DNA from: Geomonas edaphica
GTDB taxonomy: Bacteria > Desulfobacterota > Desulfuromonadia > Geobacterales > Geobacteraceae
Direction of reading: 5' to 3'
DNA length: 64,000 nucleotides
NCBI RefSeq assembly: GCF_004917075.1
Contig: NZ_SSYB01000001.1
Span: forward strand, 1,037,478 to 1,101,477
Under the pieces are notes generated by a model. It was not told where the DNA came from. It searched no databases and was given only the letters and a program-made list of their open reading frames with translations. Made by a program: the position numbers and the translations under genes. Positions within the stretch are counted from its first letter, which is position 1, and every line of letters starts with the position of its first letter. Of the stretch, positions 1-6,824 are shown piece after piece.

Positions 1-209
1 CGTTTCCGGTAGGCCGCGACGATCTGGTCGACGAGGGTCGACTTCCCCGCCCCCGGAGGACCGGTGATGCCTATGATGTAGGCGTTGCCGGTATGGGGGT
101 AGAGGGTTTTCAGCTCCTCGACGGCGCTTTTGAAGCGGTCGTCGATGTCGCGCATCAGACGCGCGGCGGCACGGATGTCGCCGTCGAGCACACGTTCGGC
201 TAAGGACAT
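1..209 (-). CDS. meaB: MeaB/ArgK-type P-loop GTPase, partial (N-terminal part)
   Basis: The visible N-terminal 69 residues carry the Walker A motif GITGPPGAGKSTLVD, preceded by an N-terminal helix and a stretch of LKTLYPHTGNAY type. This is characteristic of the MeaB/ArgK (LAO/AO ATPase) family of G3E GTPases. MeaB loads and protects adenosylcobalamin on methylmalonyl-CoA mutase. The gene continues past the left edge, so its C-terminus is unseen. It lies just downstream of the B12-binding mutase subunit on the same strand, which supports the MeaB assignment over an unrelated ArgK. The ATG at 207-209 is preceded by AGTCCTT rather than a strong Shine-Dalgarno, so the start is slightly uncertain. 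Confidence 0.85.
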   Translation of the reverse strand, partial: MSLAERVLDGDIRAAARLMRDIDDRFKSAVEELKTLYPHTGNAYIIGITGPPGAGKSTLVDQIVAAYRK

Positions 210-222
210 AAGGACTCCAAAA

Positions 223-250
223 AACGTTCAACGTTCAGCGTTCAACGTTC
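223..250. repeat. Heptamer array (ACGTTCA orientation)
   Basis: About four imperfect copies of the heptamer AACGTTC lie immediately upstream of meaB. The same heptamer in the opposite orientation occurs at 425-450 and again at 61,048-61,080. The two arrays here face each other about 175 bases apart across an otherwise empty intergenic stretch. Confidence 0.8.
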
Positions 251-424
251 GATTTGCTTGGCCGGCTGGGGCCGACGCTTTTCTGGCTTACCATTAAGAC
301 AGCGAGTAGACGTTCGACATTCAATGTTAGTTGGGCGTCAAAACCTCACCCAAAGAGTGCACCAAGTGATACGCCGCGGGCTGCCTGTTTGGCAATCACG
401 CGGCGCATGGTGGTTTCGGTTTGT

Positions 425-450
425 AACGTTGAACGTTGAACGTTGAACGG
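425..450. repeat. Heptamer array (AACGTTG orientation)
   Basis: Three and a half head-to-tail copies of AACGTTG lie just past the 3' end of the mutase small-subunit gene. They are the reverse complement of the array at 223-250. The spacer between them (251-424) has no credible gene but contains a degenerate extra copy around 309-327. Confidence 0.8.
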
Positions 451-462
451 CCGTTCAGGCCG

Positions 463-867
463 TTAAGCGTGGGGCGTTATGTTGTCGCGCACCCAGCCTA
501 CGATGGTCTCGGTGGAGGTGCCGGGGGTGAAGACTTCGGCGATGCCGGCTTTCTTGAGGCCGGGGATGTCATCCTCGGGAATGACGCCGCCTGCCATGAG
601 CACGATGTCGGCAGCTCCCTTCTCAACGAGGATCTCTTTCACCGCGGGAAGCAGGGTGTTGTGTGCGCCGGAAAGGATGGAAAGAGCGACGCAGTCAACG
701 TCTTCCTGGATGGCGGCGGAGACGATCTGCTCCGGGGTCTGGTGCAGACCGGTGTAGATTACCTCGAAACCGGCATCACGGAAGGCACGGGCGATGATCT
801 TTGCCCCCCTGTCGTGCCCGTCCAGACCGGGCTTTCCTACCAACACGCGAACTCTTCTTTCTGCCAT
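463..867 (-). CDS. Methylmalonyl-CoA mutase B12-binding (C-terminal) subunit
   Basis: The 134-residue protein is a stand-alone cobalamin-binding domain of the methylmalonyl-CoA mutase type. The DxHxxG motif that supplies the lower axial histidine to B12 is at residues 16-21 (D16, H18, G21), followed by the usual SxLSGAH and GGVIP segments that line the cofactor. It would pair with a separate catalytic subunit to interconvert methylmalonyl-CoA and succinyl-CoA in propionate metabolism. The length is normal for the split two-subunit form. It lies upstream of meaB and downstream of cobO on the same strand, giving a cofactor-synthesis, mutase and chaperone order. The ATG is preceded by a good GGAGG. 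Confidence 0.93.
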   Translation of the reverse strand: MAERRVRVLVGKPGLDGHDRGAKIIARAFRDAGFEVIYTGLHQTPEQIVSAAIQEDVDCVALSILSGAHNTLLPAVKEILVEKGAADIVLMAGGVIPEDDIPGLKKAGIAEVFTPGTSTETIVGWVRDNITPHA

Positions 868-903
868 GGCAAACCTCCGCTATCAAGTATATTGAATGGT
901 AAG

Positions 904-1434
904 TTATTTCTCGATGCCGACGCGCGCGTTGACGCCCGCCTTGTAGTAGTGCTTGATCTCGCACATCTCGGTGACCAGATCGGCCGCCGCGATGACGCGC
1001 TCATGTGCATTACGGCCGGTTAGAACGAGCTCGACCTTTTCCGGCTTCTTCGCCATGAGATCAAGCAGCGCTTCCACCGGTAAGAGTCCCATGGATACGG
1101 CGCCGTTCACCTCGTCGAGAATGACGAGATCGTACTCCCCTCCCTGCAACTTCTCCGCAGCCAGGGCGAGCGCCTCTGCAGCAAGATCCTTGTCGGCCTG
1201 GTGCGGGTTGTCCTTGTTCACCCAGCCGGGACGCCCGGTCTGGATGATGGTGAGAAAAGGCGCCAGTTTCTCGGCGGCCATCTGCTCACCGTAGGGCCCG
1301 CCCCCCTTCATGAACTGGATCATGCAGACCTTCAGCTCGCGACCGACGGCACGCAGGGCAAGTCCCAGCGAAGCGGTGGTTTTTCCCTTGCCGTTGCCGG
1401 TATACACCTGAATAAGACCGCGTTCCAGTTCCAA
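904..1434 (-). CDS. cobO: Cob(I)yrinic acid a,c-diamide adenosyltransferase (CobO/BtuR type)
   Basis: The enzyme transfers the adenosyl group of ATP to cob(I)alamin or its precursor, producing the coenzyme form used by the adjacent methylmalonyl-CoA mutase. With the TTG at 1434 as start the product has 176 residues, the usual family length, and the P-loop GNGKGKTT falls at residues 13-20. The LDEVNGA segment and the LTGRNAH segment are also typical. I prefer the TTG start because AGAGG lies 7 bases upstream. An in-frame extension to 1542 would run through the predicted promoter at 1526-1555. I saw no B12-box, so B12-riboswitch control is not supported. Confidence 0.88.
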   Translation of the reverse strand: MELERGLIQVYTGNGKGKTTASLGLALRAVGRELKVCMIQFMKGGGPYGEQMAAEKLAPFLTIIQTGRPGWVNKDNPHQADKDLAAEALALAAEKLQGGEYDLVILDEVNGAVSMGLLPVEALLDLMAKKPEKVELVLTGRNAHERVIAAADLVTEMCEIKHYYKAGVNARVGIEK

Positions 1435-1525
1435 AACGACACCTCTTGGTATTTGTGCAGGGCCCCTATTGGCAGGGTAAGAAACTGTTTGCGCTGACGC
1501 TAACGGAAGCCCCTCGAGACGCCGC

Positions 1526-1555
1526 ACTATAGCAACAGCCAAAGGACCGTGTCAA
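1526..1555 (-). promoter_or_regulatory. Sigma70 promoter of cobO
   Basis: On the minus strand a perfect TTGACA (1555-1550) is separated by 18 bases from TATAGT (1531-1526). Transcription would start near 1520, giving a leader of about 85 bases before the TTG start of cobO. Confidence 0.65.
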
Positions 1556-1857
1556 GGCGAAATAGGTATAATCTAGAACGATGTTAGCGCGCAAAGAGCC
1601 GACGGTGCCGGTTCGCGTAGACCCGTCCCGTCAGGTCATCCCTCCCCCCCGCAGCACATGCCTCCATCCGCCCATCGTGTATCTCGCCACATGTTTGCAG
1701 ATCGAAGACCTGTGACGCTCAGACAGAGGAAGGCAGGCAGAAGGTGACAGCCAATCAGGAAATTTTCGCATCAGACTAGGACGAATAAGTATCAGCACCA
1801 GCGTCAATACTTGTCCTTTATCGGCCGTGAGTGCGGCTTGAGCGGCGATAAACAGTC
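1556..1857. other. Intergenic stretch without a convincing gene
   Basis: The roughly 300 bases between the cobO promoter and the tRNA promoter contain an 84-codon minus-strand reading frame, but its start overlaps the tRNA promoter. It has no ribosome binding site and its product resembles no family I know. I see no structured RNA or repeat here. Confidence 0.4.
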
Positions 1858-1886
1858 TTGACATCGATTGGGCCATCTGATACATA
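1858..1886 (+). promoter_or_regulatory. Sigma70 promoter of tRNA-Val
   Basis: TTGACA at 1858-1863 and TACATA at 1881-1886 are separated by exactly 17 bases and lie about 14 bases before the mature tRNA 5' end. Confidence 0.7.
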
Positions 1887-1899
1887 CACAGAACACATC

Positions 1900-1974
1900 G
1901 GGCGATTAGCTCAGCGGGAGAGCACTGCCTTCACACGGCAGGGGTCACTGGTTCGAACCCAGTATCGCCCACCA
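1900..1974 (+). tRNA. tRNA-Val (anticodon CAC)
   Basis: The acceptor stem GGGCGAT pairs with ATCGCCC. The D-arm holds the usual GCTCAGC..GGGAGAGC, the anticodon stem CTGCC/GGCAG closes the loop TTCACAC giving anticodon CAC, and the T-arm contains GGTTCGAACCC. CCA is encoded at 1972-1974. It reads GUG codons. It stands alone, with its own promoter and terminator. Confidence 0.97.
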
Positions 1975-1984
1975 TGAAAAAAGC

Positions 1985-2014
1985 AAAGGCCAAGTCGAAT
2001 GACTTGGCCTTTTT
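1985..2014 (+). terminator. Rho-independent terminator after tRNA-Val (bidirectional)
   Basis: A perfect stem AAAGGCCAAGTC/GACTTGGCCTTT with a GAAT loop is followed by a T-rich tract on the plus strand. The minus strand also has a T-rich tract, so it can also end the PAS-protein transcript arriving from the right. Confidence 0.85.
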
Positions 2015-2033
2015 CTTTTATCTTTGCAACTGA

Positions 2034-2825
2034 TCAGCGGTCGGTGATGTCGCGGTCGATGCCTCGGAAACCGCAGAAATTCCCGTCATCGTCGAAGATG
2101 GGAACGCCGCTACTCTCTAGAAGCACTTCCTTGCCGTCCTTGCGCAGATTCACGTTCTTCAGGTTATGGAAAGGCTCGCGCCTTGATACGATGTCGCCAA
2201 AGACCATGAGCAGCCGCTCTGCCTCGTGACACGGCATGAGGTCGAAGGGGGTCTTCCCGAGTACCTCTTCGGGACCGTAACCCAAAAGGTCGTACACCTT
2301 CGGGCTTACGTAGCTGTACTCCCCCTTCTCGTTCACCTCCCAGACCCAGTCAGAGGTCACCTCGACTAGTGATTTGAAGCGCTGCTCGCTCTCCCTAAGC
2401 GCTTCCTCGGCCTGTTTCTGCTTCGTGATGTCCAGAAGCACCATGCGGCACTCCTGATGCGCGGCGGAGGCCTCCATCGCCAATAGTACCGGCGTCCCGT
2501 TTAACAGCCTCACCTCGCACTCGAGCTTTCCCTTGCGATGCCGGACCCGCTCCAGGCACTCCAGAAGTGAGGAGCGGTATCCCTTGGCCACGAGATCGAG
2601 AAAATCCATCCCCTGCAGGACGATCCGGTCCCGCTTCAGAAGCGAGCAGCAGGTGAGGTTGGTCTTCACGATGCGCCGGTCGAAGTCGGTGGAGAGATAG
2701 CCGACGGGGGCGTTGTCGTAGAGTTCCGCGTACTGGGCCATGGCGCGGTCCAGTTGGGTGTAGGCGTCCAGCAGTTGCTGGTTCTGCCGTTCCAGCTCAT
2801 TATTTTGGGCGTTGGAATCTGCCAT
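2034..2825 (-). CDS. Double PAS-domain protein without output domain
   Basis: The 263-residue soluble protein has a short N-terminal coiled coil (about residues 5-35, EEL/RQNQQLL-type heptads) and two PAS sensory domains. The first is at about 35-135 (NAPVGYLSTD) and the second at about 145-263 (SDWVWEVNEKGEYSYVSP, ending FRGIDRDITDR). PAS domains bind small ligands or cofactors and signal by dimer rearrangement. Nothing follows the second PAS: no kinase, GGDEF, EAL or DNA-binding module. It may therefore be a partner that works in trans, or a kinase that lost its transmitter. It starts 16 bases after the outer membrane protein gene and is probably co-transcribed with it. Confidence 0.82.
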   Translation of the reverse strand: MADSNAQNNELERQNQQLLDAYTQLDRAMAQYAELYDNAPVGYLSTDFDRRIVKTNLTCCSLLKRDRIVLQGMDFLDLVAKGYRSSLLECLERVRHRKGKLECEVRLLNGTPVLLAMEASAAHQECRMVLLDITKQKQAEEALRESEQRFKSLVEVTSDWVWEVNEKGEYSYVSPKVYDLLGYGPEEVLGKTPFDLMPCHEAERLLMVFGDIVSRREPFHNLKNVNLRKDGKEVLLESSGVPIFDDDGNFCGFRGIDRDITDR

Positions 2826-2841
2826 GCGGCCCCCGGAACTA

Positions 2842-3498
2842 TCAGAACTTGAGCCTGAGACCGACAGTAGCGTTGTGGGTTTTAAGCTCCATTTCGGTGT
2901 TCAAAAAGGAGGCTTCGGTGGTACCAAAGTACCGATAGGCGAGGTCCAGAGAAAGCAGGCGGTTCAGCGGAACCTCTAGACCGGCACCCACCTGATAGGC
3001 AAAAACAACGTCGTCATCGGATAAATAGGAAAGCTCACCGGTGCCGTTAGTCTGATAGCCGTAAGTGTCGTTCAGATGCAAGGCGGCGAAGCCAACCCCG
3101 CCACCGATGTAAGGTGTTATCGGACTCTGGTTGCGTAGATCGAAAAACACGTTCGCCATGAACGCCGTCGTATCAACGCTACCGTCCACGACCTTGAATC
3201 GCCCACCGGCGTTGTCATTTATCGTGTCGAACCTGATGTCCTTGTAGGAGACTTCCCCCTCAAAGCGGACCCCACCGAAGTCGTACCCAAGGACACCGCC
3301 AACGTTCACGCCAGGCTCAAAAGAAATTCTGTCGTTAAAAACGGAGGTGCCGTCATAGCTGGTCGCATCGGTCTTCTCCGGGACGGTTACGCCTACAAAG
3401 CCGCCGATGTAGGGCCCCTGGCGAAATGGAGCCGCCGACGCCAGGGTCGGAAGTGCGAGTGATGCCACAACAAGGATTGCTAAAGTTGTTTTTTTCAT
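2842..3498 (-). CDS. Outer membrane beta-barrel protein
   Basis: The 218-residue protein begins with a clear signal peptide (MKKTTLAILVVASLALPTLA, cleavage after ASA near residue 22). It has alternating amphipathic strands with glycine-rich turns (YIGGGVGFAAL, AYQVGAGLEVPL) and ends in phenylalanine (GLRLKF), as OmpA/OmpW-like eight-strand barrels do for Bam recognition. I chose the ATG at 3498 because AAGGAGGACATCC precedes it and the signal peptide starts there. A longer in-frame extension upstream lacks these. Its ligand cannot be read from sequence. The PAS-domain gene follows 16 bases downstream. Confidence 0.85.
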   Translation of the reverse strand: MKKTTLAILVVASLALPTLASAAPFRQGPYIGGFVGVTVPEKTDATSYDGTSVFNDRISFEPGVNVGGVLGYDFGGVRFEGEVSYKDIRFDTINDNAGGRFKVVDGSVDTTAFMANVFFDLRNQSPITPYIGGGVGFAALHLNDTYGYQTNGTGELSYLSDDDVVFAYQVGAGLEVPLNRLLSLDLAYRYFGTTEASFLNTEMELKTHNATVGLRLKF

Positions 3499-3563
3499 GG
3501 ATGTCCTCCTTCTGTTTGCAGGTCTCTTCTCAATCAACAGCAATAACAACAGACATGCGGTGA

Positions 3564-3593
3564 AGTATACAGCGTCCTGCTACGCTTTGTACA
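3564..3593 (-). promoter_or_regulatory. Possible promoter of the outer membrane protein gene
   Basis: On the minus strand TGTACA (3593-3588) lies 18 bases before TATACT (3569-3564). The -35 box is weak and the call rests mainly on the -10 box and its location about 65 bases before the start codon. Confidence 0.4.
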
Positions 3594-3655
3594 GTTTTCG
3601 TTATCTACAATGGAATATAGCGAGCCTTTCCGATGCAGTAGCGGGAGTCTCTTTG

Positions 3656-4048
3656 TCAGCCACGGCAGGCGTTGACAGCTTCCAGTGACTTTTCTATTGC
3701 TACGAAAAGGTCCTTGTAGTCCACCGGCTTCGCTATGTAATGATCGAGGTGGAATCCGGTTCCGACACTGTGTTCGACGGTTGCCCTGCCGGTGTCGGCA
3801 GTGATGAAGATCAACTGCACATCCGGTTTCATGGCCCGGAGGGCCTGGACCATAGCTATCCCATCCATCTCAGGCATGTTCACGTCGGTGATCACGATGT
3901 CGAAGCTCTCCTGCGTGAAGAGATCGACCCCTTTTCTGCCATTGTTCGCCGTGCAGATCTCCATGTCGACGTACTTGCGCTGCAGCACCACGCCCAGTAT
4001 CTCCAGGGTGTCCCTGTCATCTTCAACGACCATCATTCTAAGCTTCAT
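3656..4048 (-). CDS. Single-domain response regulator (CheY-like)
   Basis: The 130-residue protein is one receiver domain. The acidic pocket is at E9/D10/D11, the phospho-acceptor aspartate is D55 in VITDVNMPEMDG, the switch threonine is in FITADT, and the conserved lysine is in IAKPVD. It has no DNA-binding or enzymatic output, so it would act by protein contact or pass phosphate on. The start codon lies one base beyond the stop of the histidine kinase gene, so the two are almost certainly translated together as a cognate pair. Confidence 0.93.
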   Translation of the reverse strand: MKLRMMVVEDDRDTLEILGVVLQRKYVDMEICTANNGRKGVDLFTQESFDIVITDVNMPEMDGIAMVQALRAMKPDVQLIFITADTGRATVEHSVGTGFHLDHYIAKPVDYKDLFVAIEKSLEAVNACRG

Positions 4049-4049
4049 A

Positions 4050-5900
4050 TCAGACCTCTATCCTGAACTCAGCGCCGCCCGCGACGTTGCGCGCGGTGAG
4101 CACCCCTCCCATGTTTTTTTCAATGATGGTCTTGGACATGAAGAGTCCTACCCCGGTTCCGGCCTGCGGCCCCTTCGTGGTGAAATACGGGTCGAAGATC
4201 TTGTCGATGATCTCCTCCGGGATCCCCCCCGCGTTGTCGGTGACCACCACTATCGACCTATCCTTCTCCTCTCCGATGGCGATGAGCACCCGCGGTGACT
4301 CGATGGCACGCTCGACGATGGCGTCGCGTGCATTAAGCAGAATGTTCAGCAGCACCTGGGAAAACTCGTTCGGGTACCCATCGATACAGGGGTCGCCTTC
4401 CTGCTTCAATTCCACGGTGATGTTGAGCGACTGCAACCATCCGTCCACGAGGGAGAGGGTCTTGCCGACCTCATAGGCGATCCTGAAGCGAACCTTCTCC
4501 TTATCCGGACGGAAGAAGCTCCTGAAATCGTCGATGGTCTGCGACATGTGCTTCACGATCTGCATGGTCTTGCGCGCATGCTCTTCCAGGTATTCCCGGT
4601 CTACCTGACCAAGCTCGTAAAAAAGAGGCGGTTGCTGGACCATGAGGCCAAGGGCGTTAAGCGGCTGGCGCCATTGATGGGCGATGTTGCCGATCATCTC
4701 CCCCAGGGCCGCCTGCCGGCTTTGCTGGGTGAGAAGCTGTTCCTGCCTGCGCAACTCCTCGAGGGCACGGATCTTTTCCGCGGTCTCGCTACGCAGCTCG
4801 TCCATAGCGAGGGAGAGCTGCCGCTCGGCAAGATCGCGCTCCGTCTCGCGCCGCTGCAACAGATGCGACGCCTGCACGAGCGCCTCAGCCACCTCGGTAG
4901 TCTCCTTGACCGACTCGCTGCGTATGCTCGTCACCACCCTCCCCTGCCCTATGGCGAGCGCGGGCTCCACGAGGCTCAGCACGTCTTTGGCGATGCGGCG
5001 CCCGATGAAGGTGGCCAAAAGGAGGCCGAGCATGGAAATGGCGGCCACCCCGGCGACGGTCCACGCCACCCAGAGGTAGATCTGGTGCAGTACCAACCGC
5101 TTGGGCACCCCGAAGGCGACGGTCCAGCCGGAGAAGGAAGACTTGGCAAAGGCGGTGAAGGCCTCTTCCTTCGCAGGGAAGGTCTGCATGATACTCCCCT
5201 CGCCTGCCGCCTCGGCGGCACGGCGCAGCTCTGCGCCGGCCTGCTTCCCGACAACATCGCCAAGATTCACTGTGCGGGCGGTTATGACGCCGTTACGGTC
5301 CAACACCGCGCCGTACCACTCCTTGAAGACGTTCTTGCTTTGCAGAATCGCGGAGAGTTTTTCGGACGAGAAGGTCATGGAGAGATCAAAGGCTACGCTG
5401 CCGTCGATGATGACGGGAACGTCTATGGCGATGAGCGGTCGCTTGGTGACGGCCCCGGTGAAAAGGTCGCTCACCTGCGGCTGTCCGGTCCCGAAGATGC
5501 GCCGCACCATGGCGAGGTTGCTGCGTTTGGGAAGCGTGCTCCCGAAGGGGCGATAGGTGTTGATGAGCTGCTGCCCGTCCCGGTCGGCGATGACGATGTC
5601 CACACCCGGGTAGTTCCGTAGGACCTCTTTGCACTGCTGATAAACCGCGGGGAGGTCCCTGTTCCTGAACGATGGGGAGGTGGCGAGAGCGGCGAGCGAC
5701 GCCTGGACGTTTGCAAGTTCGCGGTCCACCACGAGGGACATGGCGCGCGCGTTCACCAGCATGTCGCGGTTCACCTGGTCCAGTTTGGTCACGTAGGCGT
5801 GGCGCACCATCACGGCGGCCAAAAGCCACACGGGCAGCACGCACGCAGCGACCAGGAAGCAGAGTTGTAGGCGGATTGTGGACTTCTTGTTTTCCGGCAT
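4050..5900 (-). CDS. Cache-domain membrane sensor histidine kinase
   Basis: The 616-residue kinase has a transmembrane segment at about 13-35, a periplasmic Cache-type sensor region (about 40-275; contains FGSTLPKRSNLAMVRRIF), a second transmembrane segment near 275-300 and a HAMP-like linker with coiled coil. The dimerisation box contains the phospho-acceptor in GNIAHQWRQPLNAL near residue 410. A HATPase_c domain follows, with NILLNARDAI (N box), DNAGGIPEEI (G1) and GTGVGLFMSKTII (G2). It would sense a small extracytoplasmic molecule and phosphorylate the receiver protein encoded one base downstream. The ligand cannot be predicted. Confidence 0.93.
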   Translation of the reverse strand: MPENKKSTIRLQLCFLVAACVLPVWLLAAVMVRHAYVTKLDQVNRDMLVNARAMSLVVDRELANVQASLAALATSPSFRNRDLPAVYQQCKEVLRNYPGVDIVIADRDGQQLINTYRPFGSTLPKRSNLAMVRRIFGTGQPQVSDLFTGAVTKRPLIAIDVPVIIDGSVAFDLSMTFSSEKLSAILQSKNVFKEWYGAVLDRNGVITARTVNLGDVVGKQAGAELRRAAEAAGEGSIMQTFPAKEEAFTAFAKSSFSGWTVAFGVPKRLVLHQIYLWVAWTVAGVAAISMLGLLLATFIGRRIAKDVLSLVEPALAIGQGRVVTSIRSESVKETTEVAEALVQASHLLQRRETERDLAERQLSLAMDELRSETAEKIRALEELRRQEQLLTQQSRQAALGEMIGNIAHQWRQPLNALGLMVQQPPLFYELGQVDREYLEEHARKTMQIVKHMSQTIDDFRSFFRPDKEKVRFRIAYEVGKTLSLVDGWLQSLNITVELKQEGDPCIDGYPNEFSQVLLNILLNARDAIVERAIESPRVLIAIGEEKDRSIVVVTDNAGGIPEEIIDKIFDPYFTTKGPQAGTGVGLFMSKTIIEKNMGGVLTARNVAGGAEFRIEV

Positions 5901-5959
5901 TGAGGTCCTTTACTGGGCCGTTACTGTCTCAGTGGGCGCTTTCCCTGCCGGGTGCAGCG

Positions 5960-6106
5960 TCACTCGAGCATTTCGGTAAGTATAGCGTCGAGGCTCTTTC
6001 CCAGGTAAAGGCTTTCCAGCAGTTTCTGCAGCGTCGTTTGAATCCCTTTGTACTGGCAGTTTGCCACCAGTTGGTTCTCAAGAATCTGCAACTGATCTCT
6101 GGTCAT
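5960..6106 (-). CDS. Small hypothetical protein, 48 residues
   Basis: A short frame starting MTRDQLQILENQLVANC is preceded by AAAAGGAGGAAGG, a near-perfect Shine-Dalgarno, which supports real translation. The product is predicted to be almost wholly alpha-helical (QLQILENQLVANCQ and LQKLLESLYLGKSLDAIL) with a single cysteine. An upstream in-frame extension to 6262 lacks a ribosome binding site and overlaps the region just after the thioredoxin-like gene, so I reject it. The gene sits between the selenoprotein candidate and the histidine kinase on the same strand. I do not recognise its family. Confidence 0.6.
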   Translation of the reverse strand: MTRDQLQILENQLVANCQYKGIQTTLQKLLESLYLGKSLDAILTEMLE

Positions 6107-6218
6107 CCTTCCTCCTTTTCTCATTATCGGAGCCGCCGACACCAATTCTGCCAAAGGCACGTTTTCTGTCAATGCACGTTGAAGGAAAAAAGCTGAAGGA
6201 TTACAAGATGAAGTGGCG

Positions 6219-6665
6219 TTAAGCTGATGGTTCCCAGCGCCTGAACCAGGCAAGGAGTGCATCGGCTGATTGAGCGCCTGAGATCTGGTCCACGGTCTTT
6301 GTGCCGCGCAACAGATGGGTGACGGGGATCCCCCTTACCCCGAAGCGTCCCGACAGGGTCGGGCTGTCATCGCAGTTCACCTGGATCACAGCGGCCCTTC
6401 CGGCCAGAAGTTCTGCAGCTTTTCGCACCGCCGGTGCGAATGAGACGCAGTGAGGTCACCAGGGGGCCCAGAATTCGACGAGTACCGGGCCGGAGTAGGA
6501 GGACACGAAGGCGTTGAAAGTGGAGTCGTCCAGTTGCAATGGATGGGAGTAAAGCGGAGGAAGTTCGCCGCGGCAGCTGCCGCACTTGCCGGCGATACCT
6601 TCCTTGTCGGCGGGGACGCGGTTTAAGGCGCCGCATGAGGGACACCTGACTTCGAAATTTTGCAT
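6219..6665 (-). CDS. Thioredoxin-like selenoprotein (TrxC type) with in-frame UGA
   Basis: Read through one TGA (6458-6456) the frame gives a complete 148-residue thioredoxin of the TrxC type. An N-terminal zinc ribbon (CPSC at 8-11, CGSC at about 28-31) is followed by a thioredoxin fold. The active site reads W-A-P-W-U-P-H-C, with the UGA exactly where the first catalytic cysteine of WCxxC belongs. The resolving cysteine and the cis-proline segment GIPVTH are intact. A SECIS-like hairpin lies 15 bases after the UGA. Such UxxC redox proteins are known among deltaproteobacterial selenoproteins. AGGAGGTGTACC precedes the ATG. A standard gene caller will split this into two 69-residue fragments. 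A nonsense mutation or sequencing error is the alternative. Confidence 0.8.
6422..6440 (-). promoter_or_regulatory. bSECIS-like hairpin for selenocysteine insertion
   Basis: On the minus-strand mRNA an 8-base-pair perfect stem UUCGCACC/GGUGCGAA closes the loop GGC. The stem begins 15 bases after the UGA and the first loop G is 23 bases after it. Bacterial SECIS elements lie inside the coding region with an apical loop about 16-37 bases after the UGA and a guanine among its first bases. This hairpin meets those rules. Confidence 0.7.
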
Positions 6666-6824
6666 GGTACACCTCCTGTTGGTATTCTACCATCCCGCGG
6701 TCTCGGTGCAGATTGATATGATTCAGGAGGATTCTCTCGTTTCAAATTTGCGAAGTTTCTGCTATGTTAGGTCGTTTGCTTCGCCCCTCTACCAAGGGAA
6801 ACTATAACGGAGGTCTTGTTCCGC

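Noticed and set aside
1435-1555. B12 riboswitch in front of cobO
   Set aside because: I looked for the B12-box and its flanking stems in the leader and did not find them.
1631-1885. An 84-codon minus-strand frame upstream of the tRNA
   Set aside because: Its start overlaps the tRNA promoter, no ribosome binding site is present and the product has no recognisable character.
4548-5621. A 357-codon plus-strand frame opposite the histidine kinase
   Set aside because: Antisense shadow of a gene with complete kinase motifs.
6219-6665. Thioredoxin gene as a pseudogene with a nonsense mutation, or as two small proteins
   Set aside because: The stop lies exactly at the catalytic cysteine position, the rest is intact, and a hairpin with correct spacing follows. 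Selenocysteine explains all of this better, though sequencing error cannot be ruled out from the window alone.
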